From NCBI RefSeq assembly GCF_949774975.1, contig NC_083105.1:75594924-75658923 (forward strand): a DNA stretch of 64,000 bases. The letters are read 5' to 3'. A program made the translations under genes and the position numbers. Every line of letters begins with the position of its first letter. The first letter of the stretch is position 1. Positions 11,503-24,687 of this stretch are shown here, piece after piece. This DNA is from Lagenorhynchus albirostris. Taxonomy: Eukaryota > Chordata > Mammalia > Artiodactyla > Delphinidae. Under the pieces are notes generated by a model. That model was given only the letters and a program-made list of their open reading frames with translations. It did not search any database and was not told where the DNA came from.

Positions 11503-13199
11503 TGGATGTGTAACTCACTAATAACTGAAAAGGAAGACAAATATTTCTAAAATATTTTTGATTCTTGAAATATGATTAATAGGTCAAACTGAAGAAGTTT
11601 TATAATAGAAGAGTATAAATTCCATTGTAAAACTGAAAGCTATTTTTGATGCCTTATAATGTATATAAGTGGAATTTTATGAAAGGAGTAATAACTGTAA
11701 GGTAAGGGCAAGTGAGTAAAGTGTTTACCCATTATAACTTAGATGACAAAAAACTGTATAAAAACAATTTATGAGAAACATAAAATGTTGGGTTTTATTA
11801 AAGTAATATAAAAATATCCTTCTACAATAAACTTAGCCAAACTTTTCAAGATGAACAAATATAAGCAAAACAAACATAAATTGTATTTCATATATTTGTA
11901 TAATTGTAAAAAAAATCAACTAAATTATTTTTAAAAAGGTCAGGTTTTGCCCCTTAGAAATTCCAATTCAGAAGTTATGTGTAGAAGATATGTAATTTGT
12001 ATGTAATCATATCCCATGAGATTATTATTAGGGAATTTTGAAGAAAAGAAAATCTATAGTCCTTTAAAAAAAAACAAATGAAAACGGAATATTCTATTTT
12101 TAAATGGTAAGAAAATGGATCAACTTTGGGAGAAGTTTATTTATGCAAAACACATCATGAACTTGTTCATGTCAAATATTGCTAAAGCTAGCTGGGAAAT
12201 TTGAAAAATGTCTATTTCATGCAATAGGAAATTAGGAGATTTTCTAAAGAATGACGGTCTTTGGGACTGAATAGTGTAACTTCTGAATAATCATTTCCAT
12301 CCACCACATGTATAATATTAAGTACTTAAAATATGTTAAACACTAAAGCCGAAATACTGTCACCTCTTCCTATAAATGGTCTTCTGCATTGCTTGGTAGA
12401 TAATTTAGAAACTGGCAGCTTTTCCATATATAGAAGCAGAAGGTATGAGTAATAACTTATGTCATATGTCTGTGCATAATTCTAGTTTAATGGCTGTTAT
12501 AATTGTGGGACATATATTTGTGGACTTATTTTGGAGCATATGTAGAAGATAAAAAAAAATCCTCTGAAGTTGATCATTCCATGGGTCAAACCCAAGGGGT
12601 GGTCCATATCTCTCAGCTCAGAAAATGAACGTGAGTTGGTGGTCCCTAACTTGGAAACAATATGAGATAATCTCTTGAAATGGGTGGTTTTATTTCTTGG
12701 GGGCTAGTTCCACTGTGGAGGTAAAAAGATGGAGATAGACATATAGAGATGTATTGAAAACTAGGAAATAAGCAAAACAAGAAGCTTGCAAAATTGTACC
12801 ACTCTTAAGGCCTCAGGAAGTTAATCATATTTTTTCCTGGACTTTCAAAGCATAAAATAGCATTGCAGACACAATCCAAGTTATAAGCATACCATTTTCT
12901 ATAATAAAGGCATGTTACCATAAATTGAGCATTACCTAGTGAAATCCATGAAACGATAAAAAAAAAATACAAAGGATATTGAGGGAAAATTACTGTAATA
13001 TCAGTGAAAGCCTAATGAAATCATGTAATATTTAAAGTAAATACATAAGCCTCATTTTCATTACCTCCACACTTAAATTTTTGCTTAACATACTGAACTC
13101 TTAAACATCTAATAATATTTATAATGCCTTTGTCATGTCTTTCCCTCATTTTTATTCTAAAAATTATGTTAGAAATTTCATCAAATGTTGTGGTCTTAC
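11503..13199. other. Unique AT-rich DNA, no feature recognised
   Basis: No named repeat or coding evidence. The 124-codon frame on the minus strand at 13021-13395 overlaps the MIR remnant below, so I treat it as chance. Confidence 0.4.
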
Positions 13200-13410
13200 T
13201 TAACTTATTCTCAATAATAACAGCAAATTTTATTGAATGTTTATTGTGTAAAAGCATCACTCTAAAGATTTTCCCTGTATTACCTTGTTTAATTCTTACC
13301 ATTTTATATAGATCCTCACAAATGAAGAAAATGACACGGAGAATCTGAATGTCTTTCTTAAGGTCAAATATGTAGTTAAATGTCATAAGATTCACAGCCA
13401 GGTGATCTAT
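13200..13410 (-). repeat. MIR SINE, antisense, degraded
   Basis: The plus strand shows 'tttattgaatgtttattgtg', then 'taccttgtttaattcttacc', 'aaatgaagaaaatgacacgg' and 'ttaaggtcaaatatgtagtt'. These are the MIR blocks in order on the reverse strand, with many substitutions. Confidence 0.6.
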
Positions 13411-13799
13411 GTTTTGTTATGTCAGAGATCCTTAAACTCATGATGTTTTAATGTTCACAAGTATAACACACATATATATTATATACATGTATATACTTAT
13501 TTTGAAAAACACCCAAAATTTCAGGCAGGTAGATCAGTAGTACAAAATTTTTTAATCTTGACCATTCTTAATACTATATCAGCTCATTACTGGCTGTGAC
13601 AAAACAGCCTCTAAAGCTGCCCTAATGTAATTATGAGTTTACTAGTTGCAACTCTGTCTTTCCTTCAATAAGAAGTAGTATATATAAAGTAGTATATATA
13701 AAGTATAATAGTAGTATACTAGAAGTACATGAGGGAGGCAGTATTATAGAGATAACTATACATCACCTGAAAGTTATATTGAAATATAAATTATTTGCC
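13411..13799. repeat. Low-complexity TA-rich stretch
   Basis: Contains a TATA-rich run at about 13470-13500 and an imperfect direct repeat of 'tagtatatataaag' at about 13676-13702. No gene or named repeat seen. Confidence 0.5.
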
Positions 13800-14285
13800 A
13801 TACTGTACAGGATATATTTAGTGCCCCTAAAAACAATTCCCCATCCTATATGGAATTCATCAGTGAGACTGGCTCTGTTATCTTATGGCAGTTTTTCTAG
13901 GTTTGACCAATTGGAAGCAGCAGATGCCTATAGGAGGGAACAAGAATGGTAAGTCTGGTTATTTATCTACTTGACTTACTAACTATGGGGTTACCACAGG
14001 CTGATTACTGCCTGGATCCAAGAGCACAGCTTCTGTCAGTCAGTTGTTTTGATACAGTTCGTGACTGTGTTCCAGTCGTCACTCCCCTACTTGTCTCTTG
14101 AGAACCAGGGGTGTTAACAGAGCCCTGCTTTTGCCAGCTCCAAACTACTGCACTATTTCTGTGGGTTTTCTACACCCTGGCTTTATCTTGTAAATTTTTC
14201 CTTTATTAAACTCTTCTAAATTACAAAATTTCCCCATGCCATCTGTTTCCTGTAGGAACCCTACCTGATACCCACACTGTAATTG
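13800..14285 (+). repeat. Ancient interspersed repeat, family not named
   Basis: The series 'gaccaattggaagcagcaga', 'gggttaccacaggctg', 'ggggtgttaacagagccctg', 'ttcctttattaaactcttct' and 'ccatctgtttcctgtaggaa' is a familiar mammalian interspersed-repeat pattern ending near 'ccctacctgatac'. I recognise the pattern but cannot assign the family with confidence. It is non-coding. Confidence 0.5.
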
Positions 14286-16601
14286 AAAATAACTTAATTA
14301 TGGAATCACTTTGACCTTCCTTCAGAAAAACATTTAAAGCTATTCCATATTCTAGTCCAGTATTATCCATCACTATATACTTTCATGCATTCCAGTGTGT
14401 AATGGATTATTACTCAGTAAATAGTCACTCTCCTTCCCCACAGCAATAATACCTCTTTGGACAATGTATACCTCCATGCATAGTGTATAGCCCACTATCT
14501 GGGTTTAATCGCATAGCAAGATAGAGCAAAAGAAGGATCAGCACCTGTGATGAAACCAGAGCTTTTAAATATTCTAGTGTGTTTACTTATTCTCTTGTGC
14601 TTCTGTTATCTATGGACGCTAAGACAATGTCTTGGGTAGATGCTGCTCCCAGGGGAATGAGGAGACACAGGGAGCATACCTGGACCCAATTCACAGGGTC
14701 TTAAGAGAGGTATATGCAGTAAGACTGTATGGGATTAGCATAGTGACTTTAAAGACTCAGTAAGTGCTAGTTGTAATTATTACCACCTGATTCGAAATGC
14801 ACTTCTATAAATGTTTTTACTTAATTTTCTCCATTTGTTTGTGATAAAAGCCAACTGCAAAGTCACACTTGAATCTAAGTTTCTACAAGGATAACCTGTG
14901 ATATTTTTACTTGGGGGGTGGGGGGAAGTCAGCATACCTCACAAATTTGATATTAAGATTCTTGCCTATGCCTCAAGGATGTCACTAGGAAATATTAACT
15001 ACCTAAAGAACTTAATGCATTCCACTCTTCAAGCTGAAGGGAATAACTAATTAGAAAACTGAAAATGGCATACTCGTATCTTACCTTAAATATTTGTCAA
15101 CGAGCCTCTAATAATCATGGCATACCTGACACCTTCCCCCTTTTCCCACTCCTCTACCTGCCCTTGAGTCTCTGCCAAAACACAAGTGATCATGGCTGAC
15201 TCCCTGGCTATAGCAAGCTCTGAATAAAGTCTTCGCATTTCTCAAAAAAAAAAAGTTTAAGGTAATTTGAATACTACCTAGTACTTATCAAATTGGTTTA
15301 GTAACATAAAATGTTTATTATGTGAGCATTTCCTAAGAGTGTTTATTACTATGGTTTTTGATCTATAAAGAAGACTAGTCTATAAAGAAGACTAGAAAAT
15401 GGTCTCTGCTTTGGAGGGAAATCCAATCCATTCTGGAAGACAGTTACATGAGTAGATTGTTATTATTCAGTGTAACAGATTTAGTAAATGAATGTGAATT
15501 ATAAAAGCAGAGAACAATGCTCTAATCCCTTAATACTGGCACAGTATTAGTTAATCTGATTTCAAAGGCATGTATTCTTGTTGGACTTGGCCTTGCATTG
15601 CTTATATCTGCTTTAAAAATTAAATTACATTACCTTTGCAACTTCTCAACCTTCCTCAACAGGTTTATGTATTCTAAGTTACAGTGAAAACAGTGCATCA
15701 GCTTTGAAATGCCTAACATATAAGAAGACCAATCACAATCCCTAATTATCTGAACTCTCCCCATCCTGGTCTTGACTTTTAGTGAAAGAAGTGTATTAAT
15801 ATCCATTTATTTTATGGTCCTTAGCCCTTTGTTTATATTTCTTTACAAAGCTTACATAAATTTCTTCAAGTATTTATTGCCACTACCATGTTAGACAACA
15901 AGTATATAAAAGTTTACAAGATAGATATAATGCAGTCTATATTCTAGTAGGGGAAACCAACATTAAAATACAATCTTTTGACTACATTTGTGAAAATTGC
16001 CATAGAAACACACAGGATATTTTCTACCAGTTTACTTTTCACATGTCTTTATTTGATCTTCATTGTATATATGGTTCCATTTCTTCACTATACAAATATG
16101 TCATAAGGAAACCGTTCATTTACCTCAAAGGAAAAGAAATGACTCTTCAGTTACTTCCCGATCTCCCTCCTTCCCTTCAAACCACCATCAGACTTGCTGA
16201 TTCTCTGAACACCTTCAATGCCTAATTCATTGGACCTCTTTTTTTCTCCAGCACTCCCTGGAAGTCACTCTTACTAAAGCAACCATGCCCTATGATTTTC
16301 TCAGTCAGTGAGCACTGATCTTTAGGATTTAGGTTACATATAAATTCCCATGTATTAAATACAATTCAATCTTTTTGTTTATAACTCAAATCTCAGTAGA
16401 TTCCAAGTACATGAGAGAAGATCATAACAGCTCCAATCAGCTCTAGATTATGTATGAAGATGAAGTTACTTGCAAAAGTACAGTAGAAAAGCAATGACTT
16501 AAGGGAAAAAATGTATAACCCTTTGCCAAATATTCAGAACACTTTGTGAAATAATATAATCTCCCTTTTGAATTCTACTTTATTGTTAAAACATCCGACC
16601 A
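14286..16601. other. Mostly unique DNA with one A-tailed segment
   Basis: No gene seen. 'gaataaag' near 15222-15229 is followed about 15 nt later by an 11-A run at 15244-15254, which looks like a polyadenylated transcript end. A 17 bp tandem duplication of 'tctataaagaagactag' lies at 15362-15395. Confidence 0.4.
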
Positions 16602-16807
16602 GGGCTTCCCTGGTGGCGCAGTGGTTGAGAGTCCGCCTGCCGATGCAGGGGACGCGGGTTCGTGCCCCGGTCCGGGAAGATCCCACATGCCGCGGAGGGG
16701 CTGGGCCGCGGGCCACGGCCGCTGAGCCTGCGCGTCGCAAGCCTGTGCTCCGCAACGGGAGAGGCCACAGCAGTGAGAGGCCCGCGTACTGCAAAAAAAA
16801 AAACCCC
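16602..16807 (+). mobile_element. CHR-family SINE, short form
   Basis: Complete copy from 'gggcttccctggtggcgcag' to the A tail near 16792-16803. Box B is 'ggttcgtgccc' near 16658. Target duplication is 'aaaacatccgacca' at 16588-16601 and 'aaaacatctgacca' at 16808-16821. The single C/T difference is at a CpG, consistent with ordinary decay and a fairly recent insertion. Confidence 0.95.
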
Positions 16808-17379
16808 AAAACATCTGACCATTAACTTCTGGAAAATGGTTCTTGCCCTTGGGGTGGGTGCGTGTGTGTTGTGTACCACCGTAGCTTTCATCTTTAATAG
16901 TGAATAGGTGCATAAACCTTGATTGTATATCCCATAATAGCATAGCTACAAATTTACTAAGAATGTTTAAGAGTTAATGTTTTACCTGAGAATGGAAATT
17001 AAAGTTTATGTAAATCCCTCTATTAGAGTGTGGCTAAGAATAAGCTCTCAAAAAATGGTGATTTTTATTTCATACAATGGTTAGGTTTTTTTTAAATAAG
17101 AATATTTTGAAATACCTCTAAACTGATGTTTTTCTCTGGGAATATTTTGTTTTTATTTCTCTGAGAGTTTTGCCCTCATTTAGAACTTTTATCTTAGTGT
17201 TCCAGGGAAAATTATGCCAGTTGCACCTCAAATAAAAGGAAGAAAATTAACCTTTTTTTTTAAAAGTAGGGAATGAAATTGAGAACTGAGGAGAAGGTAA
17301 ATCTTATTTCCCTTGAGGAAACTAATGCCCACCTACTAAGGATAAGTCCCAGGGAGAAGGAAGTGGTCAAATACAGATA
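16808..17379. other. Unique DNA, no feature recognised
   Basis: AT-rich with short T and A runs. No named repeat or coding evidence seen. Confidence 0.4.
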
Positions 17380-17647
17380 CAGTCAACCCTTCATATCTGT
17401 GGGCTCTGCATCCATGAATTCAAGCAACCACTGATTGAAAATATTTTTAAAATTCTAGAAAGTTCCAAAAAGCAAAATTTGAATTTGCTGCACACTGGAC
17501 CATTTACCTAGCATTTACATTGTATTAGGTATTATAAATAACCTAGAGAAACCATTTTATACACGGGACTAGAGCATCTGTGGATTTTGATATCTGGTTG
17601 GGGGGGGGTCCTAGAACAAATCCCTCCTGGATATCGAGGGATCATAG
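17380..17647 (+). mobile_element. Tigger-type DNA transposon MITE
   Basis: A 268 bp element flanked by TA dinucleotides (17378-17379 and 17648-17649), as expected for the Tc1/mariner (pogo/Tigger) superfamily. The termini 'cagtcaacccttcatatctg' and the reverse complement of 'atatcgagggatcata' form imperfect terminal inverted repeats. The interior 'gcatttacattgtattaggt' and 'agcatctgtggattttgata' match non-autonomous Tigger/MER2-like elements. There is no transposase sequence, so it is dead. Confidence 0.75.
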
Positions 17648-18702
17648 TACATGATGTAAACTAAGGTAAAATTTCAAAAGAGTGAATGCTTCCCCTACTA
17701 GACCTTTAAAACTCTTCAGGGAAATGATGAACCAATATAGGTATGTTATGTTGATAATAAAAACTAAAAATGATGGCAAAGCATGTGTAGAAGTAAATCA
17801 CTTGAACTAGCTGTGTGTCATGTTTAGAAAGTGACCTAGTATGTTTAGGAAGATAAGCAATCAGAAATAAGAACCTTCTAACCTCCCCAAACTCACCCTA
17901 TTTTTTTTATATTTTAATTTTTTAAATTTCAAATTGAGTTATAAATGAAATAACATTACATTTTATGTGTACAACATAATGATTCAATATTTGTATACAC
18001 TTTGATATGATCACTAAGTCCAGTTAACATCACCTTACATAGTTACACTTTTTTTCTTGTGATGAGAACGTTAAGATCAACTTTCTTAGCAACTTTCAAA
18101 TATGCACTATGGTATTATTAACTGTAGTCACCATATTGTACATTATATTCCCATGACATTTTATGACTGGAAGTTTGTACCTTTTGACCCCCTTCACCCA
18201 TTTCTTCTACCCCCATCCCTTTCCAATCACCAAGCTGTTCTCAGTATCTATGAGCTTGGTTGTTTTGTTTTTGTTTTATATTCTACATATAACTGAGATC
18301 ATTTGGTATTTGTCTTTCTGACTTATTTTACATAACATAATACCTTTGGGGTCCATCCATGTTGTCACAAATGGCAAGATTTCATTCTTTTTTTATGACT
18401 GAATGTATTCCATTGAGTATATATATCCATTCATCTGTAGATGAACACAGGTTGCTTCCATAACTTGGCTATTGTAAATAAAGCCACAATAAACATTTAC
18501 ATGTGCATATCTTTTTGAATTAATGTTTTTGTTTTCTTGGGGTAAATACCCATAAGTGAAATTGCTAGATTATATGTTAGGTCTATTTTTAGTTTTTTTG
18601 AGGAAACACCTTACTGTTTTTTATAGTGGCTGCACCAATTTACAATACCACAAACAGTATGTGATGGTTCCTTTTTCTATACCTCCTTGCCAACACTTGT
18701 TG

Positions 18703-18838
18703 GACGTGCAGGCTCAGCGGCCATTGCTCACGGGCCCAGCTGCTCTGCGGCATGTGGGATCTTCCCGGACCGGGGCACAAACCAGTGTCCCCTGCCTCGG
18801 CAGGCAGACTCTCAACCACTGTGCCACCAGGGAAGCCC
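18703..18838 (-). mobile_element. CHR-family SINE, antisense, 3' half missing
   Basis: The 5' end is intact (plus strand ends 'cagggaagccc' at 18838). The element stops after about 135 bp, and its plus-strand left edge is 'ggacgtgcaggctcagcggc' with no T run. There is no target duplication. The surrounding L1 lacks about 50 bp normally found between 'caacacttgtt' and 'tctcattgtgg', so the SINE 3' half and neighbouring L1 were probably lost together in one deletion. Confidence 0.85.
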
Positions 18839-20974
18839 TCTCATTGTGGTTTTGATTTACATTTCCTTGATGATTAGTGATGTTGAGCATGTTTTTCATG
18901 TTGCTGTTGGACATCTGTATGTCATCTTTAGAAAACTGTCTATTCAGGTCTCCTGCCGTTTTTTTTAATCCTTTTATTTGTATAAGTTCTTTGTATATTT
19001 CAGGTATTAACCCCTTATAGAATATATTGTTCACAAATATCTTCTCCTATTCAGTAGGGGGGCTTTTAATTTTGTTCAGTTTCCTTTACTGTACAAAAGC
19101 TTCCTAGTTTGACATGGCCCATGTCTTTATTTTTGCTTTTGTCCCTTGGCAGAGGAGACAAATCCAAAAAAAAATTATTGCTAAGATCAGTGTCAAAGAG
19201 CATACTGCCTAGGTTTTCTACAGGAGTTTTATGGTTTCAGGTCTTACATTTATCTTTTTAATCTATTTTGAGTTTATTTTTGTAAACGCTGTGAGAAACT
19301 AGTCTAGCTTGATTATTTTGCATGTAGCTGTTCATTTTCCCAGCACCATTAATTGAAATGTCCATCTTTTCCCCATTGTATAATCCTGCCTCCTTTGTTG
19401 TAAATTAATTGACCATAAAAGTATGGGCTTATTTCTAAACCCTCTGTTCTGTTCCTTTTTTGTCACTACCCTACTGTTTTGATTACTGGAGATTTTTAAT
19501 ATAGTTTGAAATTGGGGAGCAGATTTGTTCTTAAGATTGCTTTGGCTTTTTGGGGTCTCCTGTGTTTGTATATAAATCTTAGAATTCTAGTTCTGTGAGA
19601 AATGCCTTTGGTATTTTGATAGGGATTGCACTGAATTTGTAGATTGCCTTGAGGAGTATGGTCATCTTACCCATATTCTTTTAATCCATGAGTACAGTAT
19701 ATCTTTACATTTGTTTGTGTCATCTCTAATTTCTTTCACCAGTATCAGTTTTCCAAGTACAAGTATTTTACCTCTTCGGTTAGATTTATTCCTAGGTATT
19801 TTATTCTTCTTGATGCAATTGTAAATGGGATTGTTTTCTCAATTTCTCTGATAGTTTGTTGTTAGTATATAAAATGCAACAGATTTTTGCATTATTAACT
19901 TTGTACTCTGCAACTTTACTGAATTTGAGTTCTAGCAGTTTTGGGATGGAGACTTTAGGGTTTTCTATATATATAAAATCATGTTGTTCACAGATTACAG
20001 TTTTACTTCCCTTTTCCAATTTTTATTTCTTTTTCCTAGGATGCATTTTATGTCTTTTCCTTGCCAAGTTGCTCTGGCTAAGACTTCCAATACTATGTTG
20101 AATAAAAGTGGCAAGAATGGCCATCCTTGTCTTGTTCCTGACCTTAGAGAAAATGCTTTCAGGTTTTCACTGTCGAATGTGATGTGAGCTGTGAGAATGA
20201 CATATGTGGCTTTTGTTATGCTGAGGTGTGTTTCCTCTACACCCACCTTGTTGAGAGTTCTTACCATAAATGAAGTATTTTTTCAAACTTTTTCTGCATC
20301 TATTGAGATGATCATATAAATTTTATTCAGTTTGTGAATGTGGTATATCAGGTTGATTTGCACATATTGAACCTTCCTTGTCTCTCTGGGATAAATTCTA
20401 CTTGAACACGGTGTGGATGATCCTTTTAATGTATTGTTGAATTCAGTTTACTAATATTTTGTTGAAGATTTTTGCATCTCTGTTCATCAGGGATATTGGC
20501 GTGTAATTTGTGTGGGTGGGTGGTGTCTGGTTTTGGGATGAGCATTATGCTGTCCTAGTAGAATGAGTTTGGAAGGATTCCTTCTTAGATTATTTTGGAA
20601 TAGTTTGAGAGAGACAGGTATTAACTTTTCTTTAAATGTTTTGTAGAATTCACCTGTGAAGTCATCTGGTCCTGGACTTTGGTTTGGGAGTTTTTTTGTT
20701 TGTTTGTTTTAACTGGTTCAATTTCATTACTGGTAAATTTGTTTATATTTACTATTTCTTCCTGATTCACTTTTGGGAGATTTTATGTTTCTAGGAATGT
20801 ATCTATTTCTTCTAGGTTGTTCATTTAATTAGCATATAATTGTTCCTAGTAATCTCTTATCATTTGTTTTTCTGTAGTGTTGTAACTTATTTCTGATTTT
20901 AGTTAAACCTCTTTTTTCTTAATGGGTTTTGATAAAGCTTTATTAGTTTTTCCAAAGTAACAGTTCTTAGTTTT

Positions 20975-21191
20975 TTGTTTTGTTTTGTCTTGTTTTTTTC
21001 TGCGGTACGCGGGCCTCTCACTGTTGTGGCTCTCCCATTGCGGAGCACAGGTTCCGGACGCGCAGGCTCAGCAGCCATGGCTCACGGGCCCAGCCGCTCC
21101 ACGGCATGTGGGATCTTCCTGACCGGGGCACGAACCCGTGTCCCCTGCATCGGCAGGCGGACTCTCAACCACTGCGCCACCAGGGAAGCCC
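20975..21191 (-). mobile_element. CHR-family SINE, antisense, short form
   Basis: Full-length copy with an interrupted T-rich tail (plus strand 20975-20999). The head ends 'caccagggaagccc'. The target duplication 'aacagttcttagtttt' (16 bp) is perfect at 20959-20974 and 21192-21207. It is inserted into L1 ORF2 sequence. Confidence 0.95.
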
Positions 21192-22673
21192 AACAGTTCT
21201 TAGTTTTAATTTTTTCTCTATTTCATTAAGTCTCTTATTTCCACTCTGATCTTTATTTCTTTCCTTCTTCTAACATTGGGTTTTATTTGTCCTTTTTCTA
21301 GTTTCTTTAGAGGTAAAATAGTTTCAGATTTTTGTTTCCTGAGGTATGCTTGTATCACTATAAACTTCCCTCTTAGAACTGCTTTTGCTGTGTCCCATAG
21401 GTTTTGGATTGTTGTGGTTTTTTCTTCATTTGTCTCCAGGTATTTATTAACTTTTGTTTCTTCAGTGACCCATTGGTTCTTTAGTAGCATGTTGTTTAGA
21501 TACCGTATGTTTGTGTTTTTGCTGTTTTTATCCATGTAGTTAATATGTAGTCTAATACTGTTGTGGTTAGAGGATATGCTTGACATTTCAATCTTCTTAA
21601 ATTTATTGAGACATATCTTGTAGCCTAACATATGATCTATCCTGAATAATGTTCCATGTGCACTTGAACATAATGTGTATTCTCCTGTCTTTGGTGAAAT
21701 ATATGTATTAATTTTGCCTATTAATTGTATATTTATATCTGACCTACTACCTCATTTAAGGCCAATGTTTCCTCACTGATTTCTTTTTTGTCTGCATGAT
21801 CTGTCCATTGATGTAAGTAAGATGTTAAAGCCCCTTACTATCACTGTATTGTCAATTTCTCCCTTTATGTTCATATTTGCTTTATGTATGTAGATGTTCC
21901 TATGTGGGTGCATTACATATTTATAATTGTCATATCTCCTTGTTGTATTGATCCTTTATCATTATGTAATATCCTTTGTCCTTTATGAGCCTTTGTTTTA
22001 AAGAATATTTTTATAGAAGTTTTGTTACCCAGTTTTCATTTCCTTTGGCATGCAATACTTCTTTTTATCCACTCTCTTTCAGTCTGTGCGTCTTTAGATC
22101 TGAAGTGATTCTCTTAAGGCAGCATATATATGGGTCTTTTTTATTCAGTCAGTCACTATCTTTTGATTAGACTTAATCCATTTATGTTTATTTATTGAGA
22201 GTATATACTTATTGCCATTTTGTTCATTATTTTCTGAGGGGTTTTTGTAGGTTATTTTGTTTCTTCTTTTGTTCTTGTGATTTAATGGCTACCTTTAGTG
22301 TTACATTTGGATTCCTTTCTCTTGTTGTGTGTACGTATCTATTATAGGTTTTGGATGGTGGTTACCATGAGGTATGGGTACAAAAAAATAGATATGATTA
22401 TTTTAAGTTAATGATTTCAAGTTTGAACACATTCTAACCACCTTACAGTTTTACTCCCCCCAAGTCTGTTTTTTGATGTCATATTTTACATCTTTTTTTG
22501 TATGTGCATTCCTTATATACTCAGTGGAAATATAGATAATTGTAATACTTTTGTCCTTTAACCTTCCTATTAGTTTTATAATTAGTTGGTCTTCCACCTT
22601 TACTGCATGTTTATCTTTACCAGTGAGATTGCTTTTTATAACTTTCATATTTCTAGATGTAAATTTTTTCCAC

Positions 22674-23500
22674 TTAGAGAAATCCTTTTATCATTTCTTG
22701 TAAGACCATTTTAGTAGTGCTAAACTCTTTTAGTTTTTGCTTATCCATAAAACTGTTTATCTCTACTTCAAATCTGAATAATAACCTTGGTGGGTAGAAT
22801 ATTCTTGGTTGTAGGATTTTCCCTTTCATCACTTTGAATATATTGTGCCACCCCTTTCTGACCTGCAAAGTTTCTGCTGAAAAGTCAGCTAGTAGCCTTA
22901 TGCGAGTTCCCTTATATTTAACTCATTATTTTACTCTTGCTTTTAAGATTCTAATTTTTGGCATTTTAATTACAATGTGTCTTGGTGTGGCCTAATTTGG
23001 ATTCATGTTGTTTGGGACTCTCTGCTTCTTGGACTTGGATGTCTTTTTCTTCAGGTTTGGGAATTTTTCAGCTATTATTTCTTCAGATAAGTTCTCTGCC
23101 CCTTTCTCTCTCTCTTCTCTTTCCTCCTATAATACAAATGCTATTAGGCTTGATGTTGTCCCAGATGTCTCTTAAACTATCTTCATTTTTTAAAATTCTT
23201 TTCTGTTCTGCTTGAGTGAATAAGCTGAATGAACAGGTTGTGTCTTCCAGATCACTAACCAGTTTCTCTGTATCATCTAATCTACCACTGATTCCTCTTA
23301 GTGTATTTTTTATTTCAGTTCTTCAGCTCTGTTTGGCAGTTCTTTATATTTTCTAACTCTGTTAAAAATTCTCACTGTTTTCACCCATTCTTCTCCTGAG
23401 TTCAGTGAGCATCTTTGTGATGATTACCTTGAACTCTTTATCAGATGGATTGCTTTCCTCCACTTAATTCGTTACCTGAGGTTTTATCTTTTCCTTAATT
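22674..23500 (-). pseudogene. L1 ORF1 remnant
   Basis: The minus-strand C-terminal piece (22674-22868) matches the ORF1p C-terminal domain: a 'GWHNIFKVMKGK' block, a 'LQPRIFYPPRL' block and a 'DKQKLKEFSTTK' block, ending in 'FL'. Upstream sequence to about 23500 continues as the ORF1 RRM and coiled-coil region but is broken by stops. Confidence 0.75.
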
Positions 23501-24687
23501 TGGAACATTGTTTGCTCATTTTGCCTAATTCTCTGTATTTATTTGTATATGTTAAGTAGATTGGTTACACTTCCCAATCTTGGAGAATTGGCCTTATGTA
23601 GGAGATGTCCAAAGGGCCCAGCAGCACACTCCCCTCTGGTCACCAGAGCCGTTTGCTCTAGGGATGCCCCGTATGTGGGCTTGTGCACCCCTCAGTTGTG
23701 GTGGACTGACTACTGTGGGTAAATTGGTAGGCAGAACTGGTTCCAAGCCCAGATGGCTGTAAGTCTGTGCCTTGTGTGGTGGCAGAGAGCCCTCTGGGAG
23801 TGCAGGGTAGGCTTCTCACATGGCTGGCTGTACATTACAGGGAGTCCCGGGGTGGCTGCTGGCCCACTGAAGGACAGAGCCAGATCCCTGTTTAGCTGAC
23901 TACACAGCCCAGGTGGCTCAAGGCTGGTGCCAGCCTGCTGATGTCAGGTCCTTGTGTGGCTGTCTGCATGGCTCAGGAGTTTTAGGGCTGATACCAACAC
24001 TAGTGATGAATGAGCCTCCAGAGCTAAGAAAGTAGAGGGAGGATTCCAGAATGGCACTTACCAGAACCACTGTTATAGCAGCAGAATGAGTTTCTCAAAA
24101 TGGCTGCCACTAGTATCTCTGTTCCCAGAGGGATTCCTAGTTGCCTCCTGCCTCTCCAGGAGGCCCTCCAAGATGAAATGAATCTAACCTAGGCTCATTT
24201 TAAACTACTCCATCTCTGCCAGGACACAGAGTGTATGAGATTTTGTGCATATCCTTTAAAAGCAGTCTCTCTGTTTCCTGTTGCCTGCCTGCTCTCCCAA
24301 ACATAAGCTCTACTGGTTTTCAAAGCCAGACTTTCTGAGAGCACATCTTCCCAGAACAGGGCGAGCCTGATGTGGAACTCAGACACCTCACTCTTTGAGG
24401 AGGACCTCTACAATTGTGATATTCCTGCTCTCTGTGGGTTGCTTACCCTGGGGTTGCTTACCCTGTTATAGTCAGGTTGTAGGACCTGACTATATTGTGT
24501 CTCTGCCCCTTACCCATATCACTGTGGTTCCTCCTTCATATATGATTGTGGAAGGTCTTTTCTTTTAGTCTTCAGGTTATTATCATAGATAATTGCTTTG
24601 TAAGTAGTTGTAATTTTGATGTGTCTGTGGGAGGAGATGAGTTCAGGGTCTTTCTCCACCATTTTGGCTACCACCTGTCTTTACTGA

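Larger units (their letters stand above)
18200..22180 (-). pseudogene. L1 ORF2 remnant (endonuclease/reverse transcriptase)
   Basis: Translation fragments spread over three frames match L1 ORF2: a fragment at 21218-21631 from the region between the endonuclease and RT ('AKAVLRGKFI'), the 'SGTRQG' RT block at 19995-20267, and an 'ENPKVSIPKLLEL' fragment at 19801-20019 just after the RT active site. Frameshifts and stops separate them, and the two SINE insertions break it further. It has no coding capacity. Confidence 0.8.
17890..24680 (-). mobile_element. Near full-length decayed L1, antisense
   Basis: On the minus strand this runs from a 5'UTR end near 24680 ('gccaaaatggtggagaaaga' in sense) through the 5'UTR (about 23560-24680), ORF1 (about 22674-23500), ORF2 (about 18200-22180) and 3'UTR to a T-rich (plus-strand) tail near 17890. 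Every block of a 6-7 kb L1 is present in order. Both ORFs carry many stops and frameshifts. Two CHR SINEs interrupt it at 18703-18838 and 20975-21191. Its divergence from the intact copy at 48298 shows it is an older subfamily. Confidence 0.85.

Noticed and set aside
13021..13395. 124-codon minus-strand frame
   Set aside because: It overlaps a degraded MIR, has AT-driven composition, and shows no recognisable domain.
23580..24390. GC-richer block resembling an exon cluster
   Set aside because: It is the 5'UTR of the antisense L1 at 17890-24680, matching the 5'UTR position of the other L1 copies.
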